64,000 nucleotides of DNA from Aequorivita lipolytica (GTDB lineage Bacteria; Bacteroidota; Bacteroidia; Flavobacteriales; Flavobacteriaceae): positions 496,001 through 560,000 of the forward strand of contig NZ_VORU01000001.1 of NCBI RefSeq assembly GCF_007997135.1, read 5' to 3'. Of this stretch, positions 36,649 through 44,236 are shown in pieces. A program made the position numbers and the translations under genes. Every line of letters begins with the position of its first letter. Position 1 is the first letter of the stretch. The notes beneath the pieces were generated by a model. The model made no database searches. It saw only the letters and a program-made list of their open reading frames with translations, and was not told where the DNA came from.

Positions 36649-37767
36649 TTAATTCTCCTTTAGATCGGAATATATTAGTTTAGCCGTATTTTCACTAGCG
36701 CCCCTTCCGCCGAGTGCTTTTTCAAGATCGTAATAATCCAAGAACATGGAAGCGCGTTGATAGGGATCCAGAATATTGGCCAGTTCCTCTTTCAGCCTTT
36801 TTTTGTTGAAATCTGTTTGAATAAGTTCCGTAACAACTGTTTTATTGAGAATTAAATTCACCAAAGAAATATAGTCCAGCTTAATAACCCTTTTTGCAAT
36901 TTCATAACTAATTCTGCTGCCTTTGTAACAAACCACTTGCGGTACCTTAAAGAGCGCAGTCTCTAACGTAGCAGTTCCCGAAGTAACGAGCGCAGCTTCT
37001 GAAATACTCAAAAGATCATAGGTTTTGTTAGTTACAAAATGCACATTTTTAATACTGAGAAATGTTTCATAAAACGATTTCTCTTGGCTCGGCGCACCTG
37101 CAATAACAAATTGATAGTCCTTAAAACCCTCTGCCACGGAAATCATTATTTCCAGCATTTTTTTTATTTCCTGTTTTCTGCTTCCTGGGAGCAGTGCCAC
37201 GATAGGGCGTTCGTCCAACCCATTTTCTTTTTTGAAGGTTTTGGGCACAACTTGTTTTCTGTTGTAAATAGCATCAATAAGTGGATGGCCTACAAAATGC
37301 ACGGGAAAGTTATGTTTCTCTTCATAAAATTCTTTTTCAAAAGGAAGGATAACATACATTTTATCCACATCGCGTTTTATGTCTTTTATACGGCCTTCTT
37401 TCCACGCCCAGATTTGAGGTGAAATATAATAATGTGTTTTGTAGCCTTTTTGGCGCGCCCATTTGGCGATGCGAAGATTGAAGCCCGGATAGTCTATAAA
37501 AATTATAACATCTGGATTGAATGCGGCGATATCTTTCTTGCAGAGTTTAATGTTTTTCAGAATAGTGCCAAGATTCATCACCACTTCTGCAAAACCCATA
37601 AAGGCGAGTTCGCGGTAATGTTTTACTTCTGTCCCGCCAACGGCTTTCATCAAATCGCCACCCCAAAAGCGAAAGTTGGCTTCGGGATCTTCCTTTTTTA
37701 AGGCTTTCATTAAATTGGCTCCGTGCAAATCTCCGGATGCTTCGCCTGCTATTAGGTAGTATTTCAT
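36649..37767 (-). CDS. lpxB: Lipid-A-disaccharide synthase
   Basis: The product has 372 residues, a GT19-family glycosyltransferase. It joins UDP-diacylglucosamine to lipid X to make the lipid A disaccharide. Recognisable parts are MKYYLIAGEASGDLHGANL at the N-terminus, FIDYPGFNLRIAKWA, YYISPQIWAWKEGRIKDIKRDVD, LLPGSRKQEI and TSGTATLETALFKVPQVVCYK. All conserved blocks are present. It is preceded by ddl; the gap contains an inverted 7-bp array hairpin. Confidence 0.96.
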   Translation of the reverse strand: MKYYLIAGEASGDLHGANLMKALKKEDPEANFRFWGGDLMKAVGGTEVKHYRELAFMGFAEVVMNLGTILKNIKLCKKDIAAFNPDVIIFIDYPGFNLRIAKWARQKGYKTHYYISPQIWAWKEGRIKDIKRDVDKMYVILPFEKEFYEEKHNFPVHFVGHPLIDAIYNRKQVVPKTFKKENGLDERPIVALLPGSRKQEIKKMLEIMISVAEGFKDYQFVIAGAPSQEKSFYETFLSIKNVHFVTNKTYDLLSISEAALVTSGTATLETALFKVPQVVCYKGSRISYEIAKRVIKLDYISLVNLILNKTVVTELIQTDFNKKRLKEELANILDPYQRASMFLDYYDLEKALGGRGASENTAKLIYSDLKEN

Positions 37768-37783
37768 TATTCTTGGTTAATGG

Positions 37784-37854
37784 GTTGCAGGTTACAAGTT
37801 GCAAGTTGCATCAAAAAAAAACTTGCAACTTGTAACTTTTAACTTGAAACTACT
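37784..37854. repeat. Inverted pair of 7-bp arrays between ddl and lpxB
   Basis: Four units GTTGCAG, GTTACAA, GTTGCAA, GTTGCAT (37784-37811) face five units AACTTGC, AACTTGT, AACTTTT, AACTTGA, AACTACT (37820-37854). 37791-37807 pairs perfectly with 37820-37836 (17 bp). The last units overlap the ddl stop codon at 37850-37852. Confidence 0.85.
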
Positions 37855-38827
37855 TTAGTACATTTTGAATCAATATATCAAAAAACTCCGTTAATGTCAT
37901 TCCTGCTTCGCGGGCTTGTTTTGGAATGATGCTTTCCGCTGAAAGGCCTGGGTTGGTATTAATCTCCAAGAAATAGGGTTTTCCTTTTTCTATAATAAAT
38001 TCGCTGCGGGTGATGCCTTTCATATTCAGTAATTTGTAAATACGAACGGCTTCTTTCTTGACCATTTCCGTTTCTTCTTCTGAAATTCTTGCGGGAGTTA
38101 TTTCTTGCGATTTTCCGAGGTATTTTGCTTCGTAATCAAAGAATTCGTTTTCTGAAACAATTTCCGTTACTGGAAGCGCTATTATCTCTTCGCCATTATT
38201 ATAAACGCCCACTGAAACTTCAACGCCAACCAAAGCCGTTTCAACAATTATTTCGGAATCTTCTGTAAATGCTTTTTTAATCGCTGGCATCATTGCGTCC
38301 ATTTCATTCACTTTGCTAATTCCAAAGCTGGAGCCAGAACGGTTTGGTTTTACGAAGCACGGCAAGCCGGTTTTCATTATAATTTCTTCCACATTAATTT
38401 CTGTGCCTTCATTCACATAATATGAATTTGCCGCACGGACCCCAAAATTTTTCAAAACTGAAAGGCAATCACGTTTGTTAAAACTCAATGCCGCTTGATA
38501 ATAATCTGAACTTGTGTGTGGAATGCCAAGCAATTCCCAATAGGCCTGCAAATAGCCGTCTTCACCGGGCGTGCCATGAATTGTGTTGAAAACAGTATCG
38601 GGACGAATAATTTCACTGCCGTTGTTGAAACTGAAATCTGCTTTATTTACGGGATGTTTAGTGCCGTTTTCAGCCACGAAGTACCAGCCTTCTTTAATAA
38701 TATGGACTGGATACACTTCATACTTATTTTTATCGAGCGCTTTGCAAACTACTCCGCCGCTGTTTATTGAAATTTCGAACTCGCTGGAATAACCGCCCAT
38801 AGCCACGGCAATATGTTTTTTACCCAT
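37850..38827 (-). CDS. ddl: D-alanine--D-alanine ligase
   Basis: The product has 325 residues, an ATP-grasp enzyme that makes the D-Ala-D-Ala dipeptide of peptidoglycan. The N-terminal AVAMGGYSSEFEISINSG is the family start motif. Further motifs are GTPGEDGYLQAYWELLGIPHTSS, LPCFVKPNRSGSSFGISKV and FLEINTNPGLSAESIIPKQARE. The start is the ATG at 38827, 25 bp downstream of an exact -7 element. A divergent PASTA protein gene lies upstream. Confidence 0.96.
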   Translation of the reverse strand: MGKKHIAVAMGGYSSEFEISINSGGVVCKALDKNKYEVYPVHIIKEGWYFVAENGTKHPVNKADFSFNNGSEIIRPDTVFNTIHGTPGEDGYLQAYWELLGIPHTSSDYYQAALSFNKRDCLSVLKNFGVRAANSYYVNEGTEINVEEIIMKTGLPCFVKPNRSGSSFGISKVNEMDAMMPAIKKAFTEDSEIIVETALVGVEVSVGVYNNGEEIIALPVTEIVSENEFFDYEAKYLGKSQEITPARISEEETEMVKKEAVRIYKLLNMKGITRSEFIIEKGKPYFLEINTNPGLSAESIIPKQAREAGMTLTEFFDILIQNVLK

Positions 38828-38852
38828 AACAATTGATTAAATGCTGCGTTTA

Positions 38853-38860
38853 CAAAAGTA
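38853..38860 (-). promoter_or_regulatory. Predicted -7 element for ddl
   Basis: On the minus strand the sequence is TACTTTTG, an exact TAnnTTTG match, placing the start of transcription about 20 nt before the ddl ATG. Confidence 0.5.
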
Positions 38861-38873
38861 TTAAAAAGTTGGA

Positions 38874-38936
38874 GTTGTCCGTTATCAGTTGTCAGTTATC
38901 TGTTGACAATGGATTTCAATTTCGATTTTAATTTGA
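38874..38936. repeat. Tandem arrays, 5 x 7 bp then 4 x 6 bp
   Basis: GTTGTCC, GTTATCA, GTTGTCA, GTTATCT and GTTGACA (38874-38908) are followed after 4 bp by ATTTCA, ATTTCG, ATTTTA and ATTTGA (38913-38936). They lie in the divergent ddl/PASTA promoter region. Confidence 0.85.
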
Positions 38937-38962
38937 ACAAAAGATACTACCTTTGGGTTTTA

Positions 38963-38970
38963 TATTTTTG
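38963..38970 (+). promoter_or_regulatory. Predicted -7 element for the PASTA gene and rluD
   Basis: TATTTTTG matches TAnnTTTG exactly, 19 bp before the ATG at 38990. Confidence 0.55.
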
Positions 38971-38989
38971 TGTATTAACAAACAAACCT

Positions 38990-39619
38990 ATGACTTTTTT
39001 CCAGTTCGTATTTTCCAAGGCATTTTTAAAGCAGTTGCTCTTGGCTATTGTAGCATTGCTAATTTTAACTTTTTTGATATTTTGGTGGTTACGCTACAGT
39101 ACAAACCATAACGAAACGATAGAAGTGCCTAATCTCGCCAAACTTTCTTTGGACAAAGTAGAAGAGAAACTGGACGAAATGGATCTTCGGTACGAGATTT
39201 TGGATTCTGCAAATTACAATCCCGATTTTCCGAAGTATTCCGTAATAGAACAAATTCCGAAACCGGGTAAATTTGTGAAGGAAGACCGAAAATTATACCT
39301 GACCTTAAACCCGTCTGGCTTCCGAAAAATTGAAGTGCCCGATATTTTGGGCCGTACGCGTCGCCAAGCGGGACCGACACTTTTGGCAATGGGTTTTAAA
39401 ATTGGCAAAATAAGTTACCGCCCGCACATTAGTGATAACGTTTTGGAAATGCGCTACAAAGGTGAAAAGCTGGATGTGGGCACACCGCTTCAAATAACTT
39501 CAGAGATAGATCTGATTGTTGGTGACCAATCACTCAACAGAATTCAATCTGAAGATGATCCTTCTGAAGATAATCCAGAAGCACCAATTAATAGTGAAGA
39601 AGAGAACAATGAATTTTAA
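38990..39619 (+). CDS. PASTA-domain membrane protein
   Basis: The product has 209 residues from the ATG at 38990 (MTFFQFVFSKAFLKQ). An open frame further upstream includes the promoter and is rejected. One transmembrane helix (about 14-36, LLLAIVALLILTFLIFWWL) anchors two or three PASTA repeats (IEVPNLAKLSLDKVEEKL, IEVPDILGRTRRQAGPTL, and a third from about 150). An acidic tail follows. There is no kinase or transpeptidase domain, so it is a stand-alone PASTA protein, perhaps sensing peptidoglycan. It overlaps rluD by 11 bp. Confidence 0.88.
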   Translation: MTFFQFVFSKAFLKQLLLAIVALLILTFLIFWWLRYSTNHNETIEVPNLAKLSLDKVEEKLDEMDLRYEILDSANYNPDFPKYSVIEQIPKPGKFVKEDRKLYLTLNPSGFRKIEVPDILGRTRRQAGPTLLAMGFKIGKISYRPHISDNVLEMRYKGEKLDVGTPLQITSEIDLIVGDQSLNRIQSEDDPSEDNPEAPINSEEENNEF

Positions 39620-40652
39620 GGAAGAAGAAATTGATGATACGGACGGTAATGATGATCTGTACGAACATTACCGCTTTACGGCAGACAAAGGGCAGGGCGC
39701 ACTTAGGGTAGACAAATACCTGATGAATCTCATTGAAAAAGCTACCAGAAACAAAATACAAAAAGCCGCCACGGCTGGAAACATTCACGTAAACGGAGTT
39801 GCTGTAAAAAGCAATTACAAAGTAAAAGGATATGATGTGGTAACTGTGCTATTTGAGCATCCGCCATACGAGTTTCTATTGGTGCCCGAGAATATTCCGA
39901 TTGACATAGTTTATGAAGACGATGCGGTTCTAATAGTGAACAAACAACCAGGAATGGTAGTGCATCCCGGCCACGGAAATTACAGTGGAACACTAATAAA
40001 TGCGCTGACGTACCATTTTGAAAATCTTCCTAACAATAGTAGTAATCGTCCGGGACTGGTCCACAGAATAGATAAAGACACTAGCGGATTATTAGTAGTT
40101 GCAAAGACTGAGGAAGCAATGACGCACCTAGCCAAACAGTTTTTTGACAAAAGCACGGAGCGTGAATATGTGGCTATTGTTTGGGGAAATGTGGAAGACG
40201 AGGAAGGAACTATTGAAGGCAACATAGGTCGTCATCCCAAGAACCGTTTGCAAAACACCGTTTACGAAAACGACGAAGAGGAAAAAGGAAAACCTGCCGT
40301 TACACACTACAAAGTTTTGGAAAGGCTAGGTTATGTTACTTTGGTTTCCTGTAGATTGGAAACAGGCCGTACGCACCAAATTAGAGTGCATATGAAATAC
40401 ATTGGCCACACGCTTTTCAACGATGAGCGTTATGGTGGCGAAAAGATATTAAAGGGAACTACATTCAGTAAGTACAAACAATTTGTAGATAATTGTTTTA
40501 AAGTGCTGCCGCGGCAAGCTTTGCACGCGCGCACTTTGGGTTTCGTGCATCCTGTTACTAATGAATTTATGCGTTTTGAAAGCCCTATTCCAGAAGATAT
40601 GGAGGCGTGTATAGAAAAATGGCGAAATTATTCACAGCACGTTGTTGAGTAG
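39609..40652 (+). CDS. rluD: 23S rRNA pseudouridine synthase, RluD type
   Basis: The product has 347 residues from the ATG at 39609 (MNFKEEEIDD). An acidic lead is followed by an S4 RNA-binding domain (LRVDKYLMNLIEKATRNKIQKAATAGNIHVNG). The catalytic domain follows with D155 in HRIDKDTSGLLV, then ETGRTHQIRVHMKYIGH. It isomerises uridines in helix 69 of 23S rRNA. The ATG lies inside the end of the PASTA gene, implying coupled translation. Its last 68 bases are overlapped by the tail of a toxin gene on the other strand. Confidence 0.92.
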   Translation: MNFKEEEIDDTDGNDDLYEHYRFTADKGQGALRVDKYLMNLIEKATRNKIQKAATAGNIHVNGVAVKSNYKVKGYDVVTVLFEHPPYEFLLVPENIPIDIVYEDDAVLIVNKQPGMVVHPGHGNYSGTLINALTYHFENLPNNSSNRPGLVHRIDKDTSGLLVVAKTEEAMTHLAKQFFDKSTEREYVAIVWGNVEDEEGTIEGNIGRHPKNRLQNTVYENDEEEKGKPAVTHYKVLERLGYVTLVSCRLETGRTHQIRVHMKYIGHTLFNDERYGGEKILKGTTFSKYKQFVDNCFKVLPRQALHARTLGFVHPVTNEFMRFESPIPEDMEACIEKWRNYSQHVVE

Positions 40653-40944
40653 AAAATTTAGCCGTTTCGATTTTCCAAATTTCTGGATCGCGGCTGGTGT
40701 GTAGAGCTGCGATAATTCTTATTTCTGACGGATAAATTTTGTAGAATATCCCGACTGGGAAGGTTTTTAGATACACTATTCGAACATCCTCAATTCTTCT
40801 TTGAAAAGCTTCTAGGTAATTCTGAATATGAAAAATAGAAGCTTCTGTTTCTTCAAGAAGTTTATTGGCAAGTTCGGGATTTATCTTTTTGTAGAAAAGC
40901 AATATTTCACGTAAGTCCTTTTTAGCCAACGGACGAATAGACAA
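40585..40944 (-). CDS. RelE/ParE-family toxin with C-terminal extension
   Basis: The product has 119 residues. The typical fold is complete: an N-terminal helical hairpin (LAKKDLREILLFYKKINPELANKLLEE), then beta strands with IRIVYLKTFPVGIFYKIYPSEIRIIAALHTSRDPEIW. Most members end shortly after the TSRxPxxW motif. This one continues for about 27 residues because the frame runs antisense into the end of rluD. It should act as a ribosome- or gyrase-directed toxin or mRNA interferase, but the target cannot be told. The antitoxin gene ends one base upstream. Confidence 0.85.
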   Translation of the reverse strand: MSIRPLAKKDLREILLFYKKINPELANKLLEETEASIFHIQNYLEAFQRRIEDVRIVYLKTFPVGIFYKIYPSEIRIIAALHTSRDPEIWKIETAKFSTQQRAVNNFAIFLYTPPYLLE

Positions 40945-40945
40945 A

Positions 40946-41176
40946 TTATTTTGCTTTTTTTAGTTCGGCTTTCACTTCTTCCCAAGATAGACCGGGCTCT
41001 TTAGCCTCATCTGCCTCTGCAACGCGCTCATCAATTATTTTTTTATGCGCATCACTTAAAGAATAGTCTTCGGGTTGCTCTTTTTCTTGCATCATCAAAT
41101 ACACCTGAAACTCCTCCATGGTTTTAAAATGGGTTTTGTCGAGGTTCAACTCTTCTTCTATGTGGATTGTAGTCAT
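40946..41176 (-). CDS. Addiction-module antitoxin of the second pair
   Basis: The product has 76 residues. It has a short N-terminal region (MTTIHIEEELNLDK) and a C-terminal toxin-binding region (YSLSDAHKKIIDERVAEADEAKEPGLSWEEVKAELKKAK) typical of the small antitoxins that accompany ParE/RelE toxins. It is one base from the toxin start, so the two are co-translated. A perfect -7 element lies 16 bp upstream of the ATG. Antitoxins of this type usually repress this promoter together with the toxin. Confidence 0.82.
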   Translation of the reverse strand: MTTIHIEEELNLDKTHFKTMEEFQVYLMMQEKEQPEDYSLSDAHKKIIDERVAEADEAKEPGLSWEEVKAELKKAK

Positions 41177-41192
41177 GGAATATGGTTTTATT

Positions 41193-41200
41193 CAAATATA
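41193..41200 (-). promoter_or_regulatory. Predicted -7 element of the second toxin-antitoxin pair
   Basis: On the minus strand TATATTTG matches TAnnTTTG exactly, 16 bp before the antitoxin ATG. Confidence 0.55.
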
Positions 41201-41231
41201 TGAAATTTCAAAGCTTGTTTTTATAAAATAT

Positions 41232-41268
41232 AAAAGCCTCTTTTCGCTACTATGGAAAAGAGGCTTTT
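41232..41268 (-). terminator. Intrinsic terminator of the FG-GAP protein gene
   Basis: AAAAGCCTCTTTTC (41232-41245) pairs perfectly with GAAAAGAGGCTTTT (41255-41268). On the minus strand it is followed by a T-rich stretch. Confidence 0.85.
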
Positions 41269-41294
41269 GTATCTTATAAAATAGTTTACATAAT

Positions 41295-43052
41295 TTATTT
41301 CTTCACCCACTTAGCAGTAATCGTTTTCTTTCCATCAGAAATACTAACGAAATACAACCCACTGTTTAAATGTTTCAGATTATAAGTGGAAGTAGTTTCC
41401 AGATTTCTTTCTTCGGAAAAAACCGCTTTACCGTCTACGCTATATATTTTCACTTTTGCATTTAATATTTCCTGTGGAATATTAAACGTCAAGATTCCTT
41501 CCGAAGGATTGGGGAATATGCTGATTACTGAACTAGCATTGAAATCTGTAACGCCTACAATCTCCTCTATTTCTACAAAGCCATCGCGGGTATTATTGCC
41601 TTTGTAGCCGTTTCGTTTTATATTGTCTGGGTTATAGGGTACATTCAGGTTGTAAACATTTACGAAAGTAGAGTCAACACCTGAACCAAAGGTTTGGGTA
41701 TAACTGTTGGCGGTAAGATCTAAAAGTCCGTCGTTGTCCACATCGCCAACTACGGCGCCATTTAGAAAGGTAAATCCGCGGGGGCGTAAGGGGAAGCCTG
41801 GTACTTCACCACTTCCGTCAAGGGAATAGGCGTGTATATAGCCAATACCCGCCGCATCTGTCAAAACACTCGGGAATATTACTTCAAAAACGCCATCATT
41901 GTTTATATCGGCAATGGAGAGCACGCCTTCGGTGCCGCCATATTTTTCTATTGGGAAATTGGGTAGGTTATTGCCTTCCGCTGTAAGTCCATACACGGTA
42001 GGGAGCTGTGCGCCGGGAGTACCGCTCGTATTTCTGTCTGACATAAAAATTTCAAAAGTGCCGTCCGCATTAATATCTAGCACTGTTGGTGGGGAGTAGG
42101 TCCATTCGCTGGTAGCAATTGGCCAGCCAGCTTTATAGGTACCATCGTGCTCCATAACGTAAAAACCTGGAGCATCGCCGTGGTTGCTACCTATTATTTC
42201 CAAATCTTCGTCATTATCAAGATCAGCAAGAATAGGGGACTGGTAAGAGTATTTTACGTTTGGGTCAAACACTGGAAAGCCTGGAAAAACCTGGCCTTGT
42301 TTATCAAAAATATACATTCCAGCTGAAGAAGCCGCAATTACCACATCGGCATTACCATCGTTATCTACATCTGCTATTGAAGGAGTAAAGGCTGGAGTGG
42401 CGGCTATTTCAACGGGCCAATTGGCATTGATGGGAGTGCCGTCCATTTTAATAGCATGCACAAATCCTTGCGCACTAGCTACTCGCTCTCCTGTAATAAT
42501 ATCCAGCACACCATCTCCGTCAACATCGGCTGCGGCAGGGGCGTTGAGCATCCAATGGTTACTGAAGTTTAATGGCCAACCGGGCAGGTCGTTGCCTAAG
42601 GGGTCTAAAAGGTAAACACGGCCTGCGTTGGGAATACCACCAGTGTTTACAATTATTTCCAACGTGCCATCATCATCCAAATCTGCTACTGTGGGCGGGA
42701 GAAGGATAGTTCCACTTACTGGTTTTTCCCACAGTACAGTTCCGTCACCTTCCAATGCATAGAGGGTATTCCAGATTCCGTAGAGTATTTCTTCTACACC
42801 GTCGTTATCAATATCGGCAAGCGTGGTGCCGCGCGTATTTTTAAAAGTTGGGTTTGCAGGTTGGCCATAGCGCCATAGCAGGTCAAACACTTGTGACTTT
42901 TCTTGATTGTAATAATTTTCAGGCAGTGTAACTATTTCAACTGAAATGGTTCCGTCTTCATTGAGGCTAGCTTTTTTCCCCTGTTGCTGGGCGTTAGTTG
43001 TTGCAATTATTCCTAAGAATAGAAGTGAAAGGAGGGTAGTGGTTTTTTTCAT
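41295..43052 (-). CDS. Large secreted FG-GAP/VCBS-repeat protein with T9SS type A sorting domain
   Basis: The product has 585 residues. A signal peptide (to about NAQQ at 20) is followed by at least seven calcium-binding DxDxDG-type FG-GAP repeats (for example DIDNDGVEEILYG, DVDGDGVLDIITG, DVDNDGNADVVIA, DINNDGVFEVIFP) that should fold into a beta-propeller. The C-terminal sorting domain starts near ISIFPNPSEGIL and ends GLYFVSISDGKKTITAKWVKK. It should be exported by the type IX system to the cell surface. The specific ligand is unknown; such proteins are often adhesins or polymer binders. Confidence 0.9.
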   Translation of the reverse strand: MKKTTTLLSLLFLGIIATTNAQQQGKKASLNEDGTISVEIVTLPENYYNQEKSQVFDLLWRYGQPANPTFKNTRGTTLADIDNDGVEEILYGIWNTLYALEGDGTVLWEKPVSGTILLPPTVADLDDDGTLEIIVNTGGIPNAGRVYLLDPLGNDLPGWPLNFSNHWMLNAPAAADVDGDGVLDIITGERVASAQGFVHAIKMDGTPINANWPVEIAATPAFTPSIADVDNDGNADVVIAASSAGMYIFDKQGQVFPGFPVFDPNVKYSYQSPILADLDNDEDLEIIGSNHGDAPGFYVMEHDGTYKAGWPIATSEWTYSPPTVLDINADGTFEIFMSDRNTSGTPGAQLPTVYGLTAEGNNLPNFPIEKYGGTEGVLSIADINNDGVFEVIFPSVLTDAAGIGYIHAYSLDGSGEVPGFPLRPRGFTFLNGAVVGDVDNDGLLDLTANSYTQTFGSGVDSTFVNVYNLNVPYNPDNIKRNGYKGNNTRDGFVEIEEIVGVTDFNASSVISIFPNPSEGILTFNIPQEILNAKVKIYSVDGKAVFSEERNLETTSTYNLKHLNSGLYFVSISDGKKTITAKWVKK

Positions 43053-43221
43053 GGGTTTTTGCTTTAATCAGTTTTTATAAAGTTATTAAATATTATTGGG
43101 TTTTACATTATGAATCATCCTCAGATAATTAGGGACTTTCAAATGCTTTTGAATTATAAATTTCTATTTCAAAAATTTGTATTTTGTAGCATGTAATCTC
43201 CTAATTACCAATAGTGTGCTT

Positions 43222-43851
43222 ATGAAAATAAATAAATTTTTTGCCTTGGGCGGAGTTGTGGGACCTATACTTTTCATCGTAATGACTAGTTATTTCGGAA
43301 GTATAAGATTAGGCTATAACCATATGCATCAATTTATAAGCGAATTGGGAGCAACGGGTACGGCAAACGCCCAATTGATGAACTTTGCGGGTTTTATACC
43401 TTCCGGAATTTTGATTGCCGTTTTCGGAATTTCACTTTTAATGGTGCTTAAAAAGCAAAAATATGCGGCGATTGGTTCCGCATCAATCATCTTTTTTGGA
43501 CTGGGAATTTTGGTTGACGGTTTCTTTTCCTGCGATGCCGGCTGTCCCGAGGCAGGGTCAATGGAAAATATGATACATAATGCGGTTGCCCCTATTGCTT
43601 TTCTGGCAGCAATAGTGGGTACAGGTTTACTTGGTTTTTCGTTTAAAAGAACACCTGCTTTTTATTCTTTGTGGAAGTATTCTATATTCACTTGCTTTAT
43701 TTCGTTTGTGTCTTTGCTGGCGCTGCTCGCTTCTCTGGAATCACGAATGTTTACCGGCCTCTGGCAACGGCTGTTACTGCTCTCTATATTTTTGTGGTGC
43801 GGCATTGTGGGGTTACGCATTTTTAAACTAGGGAATAATAAAAAGCCATAG
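43222..43851 (+). CDS. DUF998-family integral membrane protein
   Basis: The product has 209 residues from the ATG at 43222 (MKINKFFALGGVVGP). Six hydrophobic segments span the protein. The motif HMHQFISELGATGTANAQLMN matches the DUF998 signature (a conserved SELG near the first loop). A second loop has CDAGCPEAGSMENMIHN, with two conserved cysteines. The function of DUF998 is unknown. It stands alone between a divergent FG-GAP gene and a 385-bp noncoding stretch. Confidence 0.8.
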   Translation: MKINKFFALGGVVGPILFIVMTSYFGSIRLGYNHMHQFISELGATGTANAQLMNFAGFIPSGILIAVFGISLLMVLKKQKYAAIGSASIIFFGLGILVDGFFSCDAGCPEAGSMENMIHNAVAPIAFLAAIVGTGLLGFSFKRTPAFYSLWKYSIFTCFISFVSLLALLASLESRMFTGLWQRLLLLSIFLWCGIVGLRIFKLGNNKKP

Positions 43852-44236
43852 AGTTTAATAATGGATGAGGTTTAGTTTTCTCGTTTCTTATATGCATTCC
43901 TTCCCCTTAATAATTTCAAATCAAAAGTTCATTTTTTCTTTCATGGAAGGTGGCTTTTTCTGCCAAAAGACGGAAGGGGTTTTCAGATGTTTTTAGTTTT
44001 ACCTCGTGTACCCACCCCGCCCTTCGGGCACCCCTCGCTTTCAGGGTGGGGAGCGCTTACTTTTCTATAAATTCCCATACTCTTAACAAAAAGTTAAAGT
44101 TGCTTTATTTTGCTCTTTTTAGAATGGAGCAGCTATAAAAAATGGGGATTCCGTTTATATTTACCGTTCGATAAATTTTAGTTGGTTATACTGCGTGTTT
44201 ATCGTATTGTTATTAATTATAAAACTCCCTTTACGA
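43852..44236. other. Noncoding stretch with a GC-rich hairpin
   Basis: This 385-bp stretch has no convincing gene; the one 62-codon open frame (43950-44138) is low-complexity and crosses the hairpin. At 44011-44050, CCCACCC faces GGGTGGG and encloses GCCC-TTC-GGGC. The local GC content is far above the surroundings. Similar GC-rich snippets (also at 62640-62650) look like remnants of a dispersed repeat. A weak promoter-like TATATTTA lies at about 44156, ahead of the peptidase gene. Confidence 0.5.

Noticed and set aside
37784-37854. Calling the ddl-lpxB hairpin an ordinary terminator
   Set aside because: On the minus strand the T-run is in the loop, not after the stem, and both arms are tandemly periodic.
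38903-38989. Upstream extension of the PASTA protein
   Set aside because: It would put the promoter element TATTTTTG and a 6-bp array inside the coding region; the ATG at 38990 gives a normal membrane protein start.
43950-44138. 62-codon frame in the gap before the S46 peptidase
   Set aside because: It crosses the GC-rich hairpin, is Ser/Phe/Leu-rich with no domain, and lacks a promoter.
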